Shown piece after piece: positions 55,354 to 63,880 of a stretch of 64,000 bases of DNA (the stretch's first letter is position 1; each line of letters opens with the position of its first letter). Origin of the DNA: Thauera aromatica K172 (lineage in GTDB: Bacteria > Pseudomonadota > Gammaproteobacteria > Burkholderiales > Rhodocyclaceae); NCBI RefSeq assembly GCF_003030465.1, contig NZ_CP028339.1:2480001-2544000 (forward strand), written 5' to 3'. The notes under the pieces were generated by a model. The model worked only from the letters and a program-made list of their open reading frames with translations. It was not told the DNA's origin and ran no database searches. A program made the translations under genes and the position numbers.

Positions 55354-56431
55354 CCATGGCGCGATGGCGCGCGCGCTCGCCCTGGCAGCGCGCGGGCTGA
55401 ATACCACCGCACCCAACCCGCGGGTCGGCTGCGTGCTGGTGCGGGACGGAGAAGTCGTCGGCGAAGGCTGGCACCGGCGCGCCGGCGAAGCGCACGCCGA
55501 AATCCATGCCCTGGAGCAGGCCGGTGAGCGCGCCCGCGGCGCGACCGCCTACGTCACGCTGGAACCCTGCTCCCACTTCGGCCGCACGCCGCCTTGCGCC
55601 GACGCGCTCATCGCGGCCGGAGTCGCCCGCGTGGTGGCGGCGATGGAAGACCCCAATCCGCTGGTCGCCGGGCGCGGCATGGCGCGCCTGCGCGCCGCCG
55701 GCATCGTCACCGCGCACGGCTTGATGGAAACCGAGGCTCACGAACTCAACATCGGTTTCGTTTCGCGCATGACCCGGGGCCGCCCCTGGCTGCGCCTGAA
55801 AGCAGCCGCCACCCTCGATGGCAAGACCGCACTGAACAACGGCGTCAGCCAGTGGATCACCGGCCCCGATGCGCGGCGTGACGGCCACCGCTGGCGCGCT
55901 CGCGCCTGCGCCGTTCTCACCGGCATCGGCACGGTGCGCGCGGACGACCCCCAGCTCAGCGTGCGCGATGTGCCCTGCGAGCGTCAGCCGCTGCGGGTCC
56001 TGATCGACGCCCGCCTCGAAGTTTCGACGAAGGCGCGCATCGTCAACGGCGAGCCGATCCTGATCGCAACCGCGAGCGAAGACCGCGCACGCAGCACGCC
56101 CCTGCTCGAGCTCGGCCATCAGATCGTGATCCTGCCCGGCGCTGCCGGCAAAGTCGCACTGCCCGCGCTGATGCGCGAACTGGGGCGGCGCGGCCTGAAC
56201 GAAGTCCACGCCGAAGCCGGCTTCAGGCTCAACGGTTCACTGCTGCGCGAAGGCTGTGTGGACGAACTGCTGCTCTACCTCGCACCGATGCTGGCCGGCG
56301 ATGCGGCGCGGGGGCTGTTCAACCTGCCCGAGCTGCACACGCTCCAGGCCGCGACGCGGCTGGAAGTCCGCGATCTGCGCATGATCGGTACCGACCTGCG
56401 CCTGATCGCGCGCCTGCGCCCCTCCCCCTGA
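55334..56431 (+). CDS. ribD: Bifunctional riboflavin biosynthesis protein RibD
   Basis: A 365-residue enzyme with deaminase and reductase domains for two early steps of riboflavin synthesis. The deaminase zinc motifs are [13 protein letters not shown] near residue 55 and [19 protein letters not shown] near 78. The reductase domain begins near 150 ([20 protein letters not shown]). The start overlaps nrdR; ATG 55334 is used. Confidence 0.97.
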   Translation: MTFSATDHGAMARALALAARGLNTTAPNPRVGCVLVRDGEVVGEGWHRRAGEAHAEIHALEQAGERARGATAYVTLEPCSHFGRTPPCADALIAAGVARVVAAMEDPNPLVAGRGMARLRAAGIVTAHGLMETEAHELNIGFVSRMTRGRPWLRLKAAATLDGKTALNNGVSQWITGPDARRDGHRWRARACAVLTGIGTVRADDPQLSVRDVPCERQPLRVLIDARLEVSTKARIVNGEPILIATASEDRARSTPLLELGHQIVILPGAAGKVALPALMRELGRRGLNEVHAEAGFRLNGSLLREGCVDELLLYLAPMLAGDAARGLFNLPELHTLQAATRLEVRDLRMIGTDLRLIARLRPSP

Positions 56432-56439
56432 GGCGGTCT

Positions 56440-57195
56440 TCAGCGCCGGCTGCCGCCGCACACGACGCAGCCCGGGTCGCGCCCGAAGGTGACGTTGCGC
56501 CACTCCATCGAAAAGCCGTCGAGCAGCAGCAGGCGGCCATCGAGCGAAGTGCCGCAGCCCATGATCAGCTTCAGTGCCTCGGCCGCCTGGGTGGTGCCGA
56601 TCATGCCGACGATCGGAGCGAACACCCCCATCACCGCGCAGCGTACCTCCTCGATGTCTTCGGCTTCCGGAAACAGGCAGTGGTAGCAGGCGCTCTCGGG
56701 CCTGCGCAGATCGAACACCGAAACCTGGCCATCGAAGCGGATCGCCGCCCCGGACACGAGCGGCTTGCGGCGATGCACACAGGCGCGATTGACCGCATGC
56801 CGGGTGGCGAAGTTGTCGCTGCAGTCGAGGACGACGTCGGCCGCGGCGACCTGCTCGTCGAGCGCGCGGCCTTCCAGGCGCACTTGCAGCGGCTCGATCC
56901 GGGTCAGCGGGTTCAGGCGATGGAGCGTGGCGCGGGCCGATTCGACCTTGGGCGCACCGATCATCTCGGCCGAATGCATGATCTGGCGCTGCAGGTTGGT
57001 CAGATCCACCGTGTCGTGGTCGGCGATCGCGATCGTGCCCACCCCGCCCGCGGCCAGATACATCGCCGCGGGCGACCCCAGCCCGCCCGCGCCCACGATC
57101 AGGACGCGCGCATCGAGCAGTGCCTGCTGCCCTTCGACGCCGATTTCAGGCAACAGGATATGCCGGCTGTAACGCAGGAGCTGATCGTCGTCCAT
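56440..57195 (-). CDS. MoeB/ThiF-family adenylyltransferase
   Basis: A 251-residue E1-like enzyme that adenylates the C-terminal glycine of a sulfur-carrier protein (MoaD or ThiS). The ATP site VGAGGLGSPAAMYLAAGGVG is near residue 33 and DLTNLQRQIMHS near 62. A zinc-binding pair of CxxC motifs is in ACYHCLFPE and the C-terminal CVVCGGSRR. No rhodanese domain is attached. Length fits MoeB (249 in E. coli) and ThiF alike, so the partner is uncertain. Confidence 0.93.
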   Translation of the reverse strand: MDDDQLLRYSRHILLPEIGVEGQQALLDARVLIVGAGGLGSPAAMYLAAGGVGTIAIADHDTVDLTNLQRQIMHSAEMIGAPKVESARATLHRLNPLTRIEPLQVRLEGRALDEQVAAADVVLDCSDNFATRHAVNRACVHRRKPLVSGAAIRFDGQVSVFDLRRPESACYHCLFPEAEDIEEVRCAVMGVFAPIVGMIGTTQAAEALKLIMGCGTSLDGRLLLLDGFSMEWRNVTFGRDPGCVVCGGSRR

Positions 57196-57201
57196 GGAGT
57201 C

Positions 57202-57654
57202 CTATTTGTATTCGCGCAGATCGGGGGGCGTGTCGTCGTGATCGCCGTGGATATGGTGATCCCAGGCCTGGATGTAGACTTCGTTGGACTGCTTGATCAG
57301 GCGCTCGGGCGAAAGCAGGTTGTGGCGCTGGGTTTCTTCGGAGAAATAAACCAGCGCACGCGCGAGGCGGACATAGAGCGAGTTCTCGAGCACGAACCTC
57401 GCCTCGCGCAGCGCGTCCTCGAGCGCCTCGAGGGAGTATTCGAGCACCGAGTAGCGCACGATCAGGGTCAAGGGGTCGGCGCCACGCTCGACTTCGAGCC
57501 CTTTCAGCAGGCGCAGCGCGATCCACGCCCGCTCGATCTGCCCCGGCGGCGCCGGACTGAACCGGATCTCCCGCTCCTTGATGATGCCGGCGCCATGGAC
57601 AGGATGGTCATGATGCCTGCCAGCCAGCTTGTAGGCGGTTTCCCGACGCATCAT
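57202..57654 (-). CDS. Small His-rich protein, possibly ferredoxin-like (HMA-type) fold
   Basis: A 150-residue cytoplasmic protein I cannot name. Both ends are histidine-rich (GRHHDHPVHG near residue 12 and AWDHHIHGDHDD near 130), suggesting metal binding. The middle (EREIRFSPAPPGQIERAWIA, then VERGADPLTLIVRYS) looks like the beta-alpha-beta of heavy-metal-associated domains but has no CxxC. It lies 6 nt before the MoeB-like gene and after ctpA, all leftward. ATG 57654. Confidence 0.65.
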   Translation of the reverse strand: MMRRETAYKLAGRHHDHPVHGAGIIKEREIRFSPAPPGQIERAWIALRLLKGLEVERGADPLTLIVRYSVLEYSLEALEDALREARFVLENSLYVRLARALVYFSEETQRHNLLSPERLIKQSNEVYIQAWDHHIHGDHDDTPPDLREYK

Positions 57655-57670
57655 GCCCCTCCCTTTGCCG

Positions 57671-59053
57671 TCATTCGGCGGTCTTGCCCTGGACCACCGG
57701 AAGCCCCTTGAGGTGATTGAGCGCCTGGCGCAGCTGATGATCGTCATCACCGGCAAGCTCGAAACGGGCCGGCTCGCCGTCGTCGTCGCCGGCCGCCGGG
57801 CGGGGCTGTGCCGTGGCGGCGGCCTTGCGCTCGGCCTCCGGATCCTTGTCGTTGCCAAGATGGCCCTGCAGGTCGGCCTCGCGCACGCGGCGGCTGGAGC
57901 CGTTGGCGCTTTCCTCGACGACGACGTCGGGCTCGATCCCCTTGGCCTGGATCGAACGCCCGCTGGGCGTGTAGTACCGTGCGGTGGTGAGCTTGATCGC
58001 CGTGCTGTTGTTGAGCGGGAGGATGGTCTGCACCGACCCCTTGCCGAAGGTCTGGGTCCCCATCACCGTCGCCCGCTTGTGATCCTGCAGCGCCCCGGCG
58101 ACGATTTCCGACGCCGAAGCCGAGCCGGCATTGACCAGCACCACCATCGGCACCTCCTTGGCACCGGCAGGCAGGCGGCGGAGGAAGTCGTCGCGCGTCC
58201 CGCGCAGGTAATCGTCAGCGCTCGCGCGGTATTCGCGCTTGGCGTCTTCGGTGCGGCCATCGGTCGACACCACCAGCGTATCGGCAGGCAGGAAGGCCGC
58301 GGCGACACCGACGGCGCCGTGCAGCAGGCCGCCGGGGTCGTTGCGCAAATCGAGCACCAGGCCCTGCAGTGGGCCGTCACCGGCGAGCTTGGTGAAATGG
58401 TCGGCGACCGATGCCGCGGTGTTTTCCTGGAACTGGGCCACGCGCAGGTAGGCGTAGCCGGGTTCGATCATTTTCGAGCGCACGCTCTGCACCTTGATGA
58501 CTTCGCGGGTCAGGGTGATCACGATCGGGCGCGTCTCGCCCTTGCGCATGATCGTCAGCGTGATGTCGGTGCGCGGCTTGCCGCGCATGCGCTTGACCGC
58601 GTCGCTCAGGCTCATGCCCTTGACCGGAGTGTCGTCGAGCTTGACGATCAGGTCTCCCGCCTTCACCCCTGCACGGAAGGCCGGCGTGTCCTCGATCGGC
58701 GAGATCACCTTGACGAAGCCGTCTTCCATGCCGACTTCGATGCCCAGCCCGCCGAATTCGCCCTGGGTCCCCACCTGCAGATCCTTGAACGCCTCGGCGT
58801 CGAGATAGGCCGAATGCGGGTCCAGCCCGGACAACATGCCGCTGATCGAGTCGGTGATCAGCTTCTTGTCTTCCACCGGCTCGACATAGCCCTGCTTGAT
58901 CGCGTTGAACACGTCGGCGTAGGCACGCAATTCCTCCACGGGCAGCGGGACCGGAGCATTGCGGTCCGCATTGGCGGAGAAATTGAGGCTGATCATGATT
59001 CCGGCGAACACGCCGGTCATCACGAGACCGAACTGCTTCAGCTTGCTGCGCAT
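57671..59053 (-). CDS. ctpA: S41 C-terminal processing peptidase
   Basis: A 460-residue periplasmic serine protease. An N-terminal membrane anchor (LVMTGVFAGIMISLNFSA) precedes a PDZ domain (about residues 95-170) and the S41 core. The Ser/Lys dyad is in GSASASEIVAGALQDHKRAT and TFGKGSVQTILP near 320-350. The C-terminal 70 residues are charged and linker-like. CtpA clips proteins with non-polar tails, including cell-wall hydrolases. Adjacent to envC, its common neighbour. Confidence 0.95.
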   Translation of the reverse strand: MRSKLKQFGLVMTGVFAGIMISLNFSANADRNAPVPLPVEELRAYADVFNAIKQGYVEPVEDKKLITDSISGMLSGLDPHSAYLDAEAFKDLQVGTQGEFGGLGIEVGMEDGFVKVISPIEDTPAFRAGVKAGDLIVKLDDTPVKGMSLSDAVKRMRGKPRTDITLTIMRKGETRPIVITLTREVIKVQSVRSKMIEPGYAYLRVAQFQENTAASVADHFTKLAGDGPLQGLVLDLRNDPGGLLHGAVGVAAAFLPADTLVVSTDGRTEDAKREYRASADDYLRGTRDDFLRRLPAGAKEVPMVVLVNAGSASASEIVAGALQDHKRATVMGTQTFGKGSVQTILPLNNSTAIKLTTARYYTPSGRSIQAKGIEPDVVVEESANGSSRRVREADLQGHLGNDKDPEAERKAAATAQPRPAAGDDDGEPARFELAGDDDHQLRQALNHLKGLPVVQGKTAE

Positions 59054-59099
59054 GAGAACTCCATTGATCCACCGGCCGCGTGCCGGCAATGCCCCCGGG

Positions 59100-60422
59100 C
59101 TAGTCGAGGCGCACCCATTTCATCGGGTCCTGCGGCTGTCCCTGATGGCGTATTTCGAAGTATAAACCCGATTCCCCGCTGCCTCCGTCACTGCCCACGC
59201 GGGCAATCGCCTCCCCACCACCGACCTCCTCGCCGACCTCCCCCAGCAAGGCGTCGTTGTTGCCGTAGATCGACAGGTAGTCGCCGCCGTGGTCGATGAT
59301 GATCAGATTTCCATAGCCGCGCAGCCAGTCCGAAAACACGATTTCGCCCCCCGCGACCGCGCGCACATCGGTACCCGTAGCCGCCCGGATGAAGACCCCC
59401 TTCCACGTCGTGCCGCCTTCGGCCCTTGGAGCGCCGAAGCGGCCGACGAGTTCACCGCGCACCGGAAAACGCAACTGGCCGCGCAACTGGGAGAAACGCA
59501 CTCCGGTAGGCGTAGGACCGGCAGCGCTGCGCGCCTCGCCCACCACCGCCTCGCTCCGGCGCGCCGGTGGCGCCGCCCCGCCGGGCGCGCGCGCCCGAGC
59601 GGCCTGCTCCGCGGCGGCACGCTGCTCGGCGGCCTTGCGCGCGGCCAACTGGCGCGCAGCCTCACGTGTTGCCGCCTCGCGGGCGCGTTGCACGAGTGCA
59701 TCGATCACCTTGGCGAGGCGCTGTTCGTCTTGGCGCAGCGTACCCACCTCGCGCTTTTGCGCCTGCAATTCGTCGGCAATCGCCGCCAGCGCCCGTGTGC
59801 GCTCGAGCTGCACCGATTCCAGCTCGGCACGCCGTGCGCGCTGCTCGCCGGCGAGCGCCAGCATGCGGTCGCGATGGGAGCGGAGTTCCTCGCGCTGGCG
59901 CTCAAGCCCGGCCAGATCGGCGCGCAAGGACTCGATCACCGCAAGGCGGGCACGGCCCAGGTGCTCGAGATAACGGGCGTCGCGCGCGAGCTGGTTGGGG
60001 TCGCGGGCGGAAAGCAAGGGGGCAACACCATCGGCCGCCCCGTGCACGTAGTAGCGCCGCAGCCACTGTGCCAGTTCGTCCCGGCGTGCCTCGATGCGCG
60101 CCTCGCTGTCGCGCTGCGCGGCTTCGAGCCGGGTCAGCCGCTGTTCCGCATCCTTGCGCTCGGTTTCGAGCGCAAGGAGCTGACGCGTCACGCGCGACAC
60201 CGCGCGCTCGGCCTCGGCCACGGCGACGGCCGCCGACGAACGCCGGGACTCGGTGCGGACCATATCCTGCTGGAGGCCGTCGATGCGCTTTTTGAGTTCG
60301 TCCAAGCCCTGGCGGCGCTCGGCGATCTCGCCCGCATCCTGGGCGCCGGCCGGCAATGCCGACCCCGCGCCGACCAGCACGAGACCGAACACGAGAAGCC
60401 CCCGCCGCCATCGATCCAGCAT
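59100..60422 (-). CDS. envC: EnvC-type murein hydrolase activator
   Basis: A 440-residue periplasmic protein. Signal peptide (GLLVFGLVLVGAGSALPAGA), long coiled coil (residues 30-260, AERRQGLDELKKRIDGLQQD) and a C-terminal LytM domain from about 315. Catalytic positions of LytM are lost: FIRAATGTDV where HxxxD is expected, and LYFEIRHQ where HLHFE would be. It therefore should activate amidases at the division septum, not cut itself. ATG 60422. Confidence 0.94.
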   Translation of the reverse strand: MLDRWRRGLLVFGLVLVGAGSALPAGAQDAGEIAERRQGLDELKKRIDGLQQDMVRTESRRSSAAVAVAEAERAVSRVTRQLLALETERKDAEQRLTRLEAAQRDSEARIEARRDELAQWLRRYYVHGAADGVAPLLSARDPNQLARDARYLEHLGRARLAVIESLRADLAGLERQREELRSHRDRMLALAGEQRARRAELESVQLERTRALAAIADELQAQKREVGTLRQDEQRLAKVIDALVQRAREAATREAARQLAARKAAEQRAAAEQAARARAPGGAAPPARRSEAVVGEARSAAGPTPTGVRFSQLRGQLRFPVRGELVGRFGAPRAEGGTTWKGVFIRAATGTDVRAVAGGEIVFSDWLRGYGNLIIIDHGGDYLSIYGNNDALLGEVGEEVGGGEAIARVGSDGGSGESGLYFEIRHQGQPQDPMKWVRLD

Positions 60423-60642
60423 GAACCCCACTCCCGGCCGACGGGCGCTCAGACCCTGCCCCGGCGGATCGCCATCGCCTCGCTGAGGCCCCGTCCGGCA
60501 ATCCCGGCGGGATGGGATCCCCGGCGCGCCCGATCCCGGACCGATTCACCGCAACGAAACAGAACGATCTTGTACATGAAGCGCCATTCCAGTCAGAGGG
60601 GCAAAACGCACCGAGCGTATCGGTTCCGAAAGCGTCCGCGGG

Positions 60643-60668
60643 TGCGGATGCGGCCATGCGCATCCGCA
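60643..60668 (+). promoter_or_regulatory. 10-bp inverted repeat over the arsR promoter -35 region
   Basis: TGCGGATGCG (60643-60652) and CGCATCCGCA (60659-60668), perfect, with a six-base spacer. It ends 13 nt before the -10 box of the ArsR gene, where a self-repressor would bind. Confidence 0.55.
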
Positions 60669-60681
60669 GAACGCAATATTT

Positions 60682-60687
60682 TATACT
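60682..60687 (+). promoter_or_regulatory. -10 element of the arsR-rhodanese operon
   Basis: ATTTTATACTATC, 28 nt before the GTG start; the surroundings are AT-rich. Confidence 0.5.
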
Positions 60688-60714
60688 ATCGCCTTTGCCC
60701 GCACCGGCCCCACT

Positions 60715-61038
60715 GTGACCAACGACGACAACTTCGCGCTCATCGGCAAGCACGAGCATATCGAGACCGCCGCGCGCGCGCTCAAAGCGATCGCTCACCC
60801 GCTGCGCCTGAAGATCCTGTGCGTGCTGGGCGAAGGCGAAGTCTGCGTCCAGGACATCGTCGATGCGGTCGGCACTTCGCAGAGCAACATCTCCCAGCAC
60901 CTCGCGATCCTGCGCGACAAGGGCGTACTGCAGACCCGCAAGGACGCCAACCGCGTCTACTATCGGGTCTGCGACCAGCGCACGCTCCAGCTCATCGTGC
61001 TGATGCGCGAAGTGTTCTGCGGCGCCGATGCGGACTGA
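60715..61038 (+). CDS. ArsR-family regulator, BigR/SqrR-like
   Basis: A 107-residue winged-helix repressor. The DNA-binding region is about residues 44-83 (VQDIVDAVGTSQSNISQHLA). Four cysteines are C36, C44, C86 and C102. C36 and C102 are 66 residues apart, the same spacing as the persulfide-sensing pair of BigR (C42/C108) and SqrR (C41/C107), and the first lies in the same RLKILC context. A membrane rhodanese follows, supporting sulfide or persulfide sensing. GTG start, ribosome site weak. Confidence 0.85.
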   Translation: MTNDDNFALIGKHEHIETAARALKAIAHPLRLKILCVLGEGEVCVQDIVDAVGTSQSNISQHLAILRDKGVLQTRKDANRVYYRVCDQRTLQLIVLMREVFCGADAD

Positions 61039-61044
61039 AACCGG

Positions 61045-61083
61045 TTCCAACCCCTGATTCCAACCCCCGATTCCAACCCTTTA
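61045..61083 (+). repeat. Three 13-nt tandem units
   Basis: TTCCAACCCCTGA, TTCCAACCCCCGA and TTCCAACCCTTTA in the gap between arsR and the rhodanese gene. Possibly a leader length variant. Confidence 0.75.
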
Positions 61084-61102
61084 ACCCGGAGCACCTCCTT
61101 TC

Positions 61103-61519
61103 GTGGAATTCCTGCAACAGAACTGGTACTGGGCCGCCCTCGCGAGCGCCAGCGGCGCCTGGCTGGCGGTCGACCTGATCCGCAACCGCGGCGACAAGAG
61201 CCAGCTCTCGCCGGTCGAGGCGACCCTGCTGATCAACCGCGAAGATGCCATCATCATCGACATCCGCGATCCGGCCGAATACGCCCAGGGCCATGTCCCC
61301 AACGCCCGCCACATTCCTGCGGGCGAACTGGCCCGTCGCAGCAGCGAGCTGGAAAAGTGGAAGAACCAGCCGCTGATCCTGTGCTGCGCCACCGGTGCGC
61401 GCTCCAACGCGGCACTCGATACTCTGCGCAAGGCCGGCTTCGACAAGCTCTACAACCTGCGCGGCGGCATGATGGAATGGCAGAAGGCCGGCCAGCCAAT
61501 CAGCCGCAAGAGGAAATGA
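61103..61519 (+). CDS. Membrane-anchored rhodanese
   Basis: A 138-residue sulfurtransferase. An N-terminal hydrophobic stretch (WYWAALASASGAWLAVDLI) anchors a single rhodanese domain. The active-site loop is CATGAR within LILCCATGARSNAALD, near residue 93, preceded by a second cysteine. Substrate is probably a persulfide or thiosulfate. GTG 61103. grxC follows with near overlap. Confidence 0.88.
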   Translation: MEFLQQNWYWAALASASGAWLAVDLIRNRGDKSQLSPVEATLLINREDAIIIDIRDPAEYAQGHVPNARHIPAGELARRSSELEKWKNQPLILCCATGARSNAALDTLRKAGFDKLYNLRGGMMEWQKAGQPISRKRK

Positions 61520-61521
61520 GC

Positions 61522-61791
61522 ATGGCTCCGCAGATCCGCATGTACGTCACCGCAACCTGCCCTTACTGCATCCGCGCCGAGCAACTCCTGCTCGACAAGG
61601 GCGTGGCCGACCTGGACAAGATCCGGGTCGATCTCGAACCGGCCCGCCGCGATGAAATGACCGCCCTCAGCGGGCGGCGGACGGTTCCCCAGATCTTCAT
61701 TGGCGACTACCATGTCGGGGGATGCGACGATCTTTACGCGCTGGAACGCGCCGGCCGGCTCGATCCGCTGCTGCGCGGCGAACCGGCCTGA
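61522..61791 (+). CDS. grxC: Glutaredoxin 3
   Basis: An 89-residue dithiol glutaredoxin with active site TATCPYCIRAEQ near residue 11 and conserved RRTVPQIFIGDYHVGGCDDL near 52. It reduces protein disulfides and glutathione mixed disulfides. The earlier in-frame ATG at 61516 overlaps the rhodanese stop; 61522 has the better ribosome-site spacing. Confidence 0.95.
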   Translation: MAPQIRMYVTATCPYCIRAEQLLLDKGVADLDKIRVDLEPARRDEMTALSGRRTVPQIFIGDYHVGGCDDLYALERAGRLDPLLRGEPA

Positions 61792-61916
61792 ACCAGCCCC
61801 GGCCCGATCGCTCCCGCCCCGTCCCGCGTGCCGGCCGCCGTCACCGTCGCGGGCGGTGCCCGTCCTTCCACCGTTCCATTCCTCCACCGGTTTCCACTCT
61901 CACTGGCGTTTCTTCC

Positions 61917-62381
61917 ATGTCCGAAAACACCCAACCCGTATTCTCGATCGAAAAGCTCTATGTCAAGGATCTCTCGCTGGAAGTGCCGGGAGCACCGCAG
62001 ATCTTCCTCGAACGCGAAGCTCCCCAGATCAACGTCCAGCTGCGCACCGCAGGGCAGGCGGTCGATGAAGGCGTCTACGAAGTCACCCTGACCGTCACCG
62101 TGACCGCGCAGATCGGCGAAGAGCGTACCCTGTTCCTGGTCGAGGTCGCCCAGGCCGGCATTTTCCAGATCCGCAACCTTCCCGAAACCGATCTCGAGCC
62201 GGTGATGATGATCGGCTGCCCGAACATCCTCTTCCCCTACGCCCGCGAAGCCATCTCGGACGCCGTCACCCGCGCCGGCTTCCAGCCGGTACTGCTGTCG
62301 CCGGTGAATTTCGAATCGCTCTACCAGGCCCAAAGCCAGCAGGCGGCGACGCACGCCACCGGCGAAGTGCCGATCCAGTGA
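61917..62381 (+). CDS. secB: Protein-export chaperone SecB
   Basis: A 154-residue tetrameric chaperone that keeps precursors unfolded and hands them to SecA. Typical are FSIEKLYVKDLSLEVPGAP at the N-terminus, FQIRNLPETDLEPVMMIGCP near 82 and LFPYAREAISDAVTRAGFQP near 104. grxC-secB-gpsA order is widely kept in proteobacteria. Confidence 0.97.
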   Translation: MSENTQPVFSIEKLYVKDLSLEVPGAPQIFLEREAPQINVQLRTAGQAVDEGVYEVTLTVTVTAQIGEERTLFLVEVAQAGIFQIRNLPETDLEPVMMIGCPNILFPYAREAISDAVTRAGFQPVLLSPVNFESLYQAQSQQAATHATGEVPIQ

Positions 62382-62391
62382 GCCCACGCTC

Positions 62392-62871
62392 ATGAACAGC
62401 GCCCACCGCTCCCCGATAACGAAGCTGGCCGCCCTCCCGGCGCTCGCCCTCGTCCTGCTGGGCGCCCTCACCGGTCCGCTCTTCGCCCAGGGCATCGAGT
62501 ACCGCTCCGCCGGCACGGCCACCGTGCTGCGGGACGCCCCTTCGCCGCAAGGCCGGGCGCTGTTCATGCTGCGGCCGGGCACGCCGGTCGAAATCGTCGT
62601 CGCCCAGGACGGCTGGCTGCGGGTGCGGGAATCCGGCGGCATGTTGAGTTGGGTCGAACGAAGTGCTCTCAGCACGCGCCGCACCGTGATGATCACAGCG
62701 GAGCGTGCGACCATTCGCCGCGCCCCCCGCGAAGATGCCCCGCCGAGCTTCGAAGCGGTGCGCAACGTCGTCCTCGAACTGCTCGGGTCGCCTGCGCTGG
62801 GCTGGGCCCAGGTACGTCACGCCGATGGCCTCGAAGGCTTCGTGCGCGCCGCCGAGGTCTGGGGCCTGTGA
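62392..62871 (+). CDS. Exported SH3-domain protein
   Basis: A 159-residue protein with a signal peptide (LAALPALALVLLGALTGPLFA) and two bacterial SH3-like repeats (about 35-85 and 95-155; RSAGTATVLRDAPSPQGRAL and RTVMITAERATIRRAP). It may bind cell-wall peptides; a role is not known. It is 10 nt after secB and overlaps gpsA by GTGA. Confidence 0.82.
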   Translation: MNSAHRSPITKLAALPALALVLLGALTGPLFAQGIEYRSAGTATVLRDAPSPQGRALFMLRPGTPVEIVVAQDGWLRVRESGGMLSWVERSALSTRRTVMITAERATIRRAPREDAPPSFEAVRNVVLELLGSPALGWAQVRHADGLEGFVRAAEVWGL

Positions 62872-63857
62872 GCTGCAACATCACGGTATTCGGCGCCGGC
62901 GCCTGGGGGAGCGCCCTCGCCCAGGCCCTGTCCACCGCCCACGCAGTCAGGCTGTGGGCGCGCGACCGCCAGCATCTGGACGAGATCGCACGCACCCGCG
63001 AAAACCGTCGCTATCTCCCCGACATACGCCTGGACGACGCCCTGGCACTCGAGGCCGACTTCGCCGCGGCAGCCCGGGGGGCGGACCTGCACCTCGTCGT
63101 CACTCCGCTTTCCGGCCTGCGCGACACCGCCCGCCGGCTGCGCGAGCAGTCGCCGGGGACGCCGCTGCTCTGGGCATGCAAGGGCTTCGAAGCCGGCAGC
63201 GGCCTCCTGCCGCACGAGGTCGCCGCCGCGGAGCTCGGCAGCGATGCGCCCTGCGGCGTGCTCACTGGGCCGAGCTTCGCCGCCGAAGTCGCGCGCGGCC
63301 TGCCGGCCGCGATCACGCTTGCCGCCCGCGACGCGGCATTCGCCCACCACTGGGTCAACGTGCTGCACCAGCCGCGCCTGCGCCTCTACGCCAATACCGA
63401 TCTGGTCGGCTGCGAAATCGGCGGCGCAGTGAAAAACGTCATGGCGATCGCTGCCGGCGTGTCCGACGGCATGGGCTTTGGCCTCAACGCCCGCGCCGCC
63501 CTGATCACCCGCGGCCTGGCCGAGATCGCCCGGCTCGCCGAAGCGCTCGGCGGGCGCAGCGAAACCCTGATGGGGCTGGCCGGCATGGGCGACCTGCTCC
63601 TGACCTGCACCGGCGACTTGTCGCGCAACCGCCGCGTCGGCCTCGCGCTGGCCGCAGGCAAAAGCCTGGGCGACATTCTGCGCGAACTCGGCCATGTCGC
63701 CGAAGGAGTCTCGACCGCCCGCGAAGTGGTGCGGCAGGCGCGCCGTCACGGCGTCGAAATGCCGATCTGCGAGGCGATCGATGCACTCCTGCACCACGGC
63801 CTGAGTGCACGCAGCGCGGTCGAGCAGTTACTCGCCCGCGACCCCCGCCACGAATGA
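62868..63857 (+). CDS. gpsA: Glycerol-3-phosphate dehydrogenase [NAD(P)+]
   Basis: A 329-residue enzyme that makes sn-glycerol-3-phosphate for phospholipids. The nucleotide motif VFGAGAWGSALAQALS starts the protein; GVLTGPSFAAEVARGLPAA near 132 and the active lysine in GGAVKNVMAIAAGVSDG near 188 follow. The GTG at 62868 overlaps the SH3 gene stop. trmL is convergent. Confidence 0.96.
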   Translation: MSCNITVFGAGAWGSALAQALSTAHAVRLWARDRQHLDEIARTRENRRYLPDIRLDDALALEADFAAAARGADLHLVVTPLSGLRDTARRLREQSPGTPLLWACKGFEAGSGLLPHEVAAAELGSDAPCGVLTGPSFAAEVARGLPAAITLAARDAAFAHHWVNVLHQPRLRLYANTDLVGCEIGGAVKNVMAIAAGVSDGMGFGLNARAALITRGLAEIARLAEALGGRSETLMGLAGMGDLLLTCTGDLSRNRRVGLALAAGKSLGDILRELGHVAEGVSTAREVVRQARRHGVEMPICEAIDALLHHGLSARSAVEQLLARDPRHE

Positions 63858-63862
63858 CCGAT

Positions 63863-63880
63863 GCCGGGCTACAGCCCGGC
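63863..63880. terminator. Hairpin spanning the convergent gpsA/trmL ends
   Basis: GCCGGGCT (63863-63870) and AGCCCGGC (63873-63880), eight perfect pairs around the trmL stop codon. No T-run. Confidence 0.4.

Noticed and set aside
51700-55416. Minus-strand frame of over 1200 codons opposite dctM, glyA and nrdR
   Set aside because: It covers four clear genes on the plus strand and translates to low-complexity Asp, Glu, His and Gln stretches.
60512-60718. 68-codon frame before arsR
   Set aside because: It runs over the dyad and promoter of arsR, has no ribosome site and no similarity.
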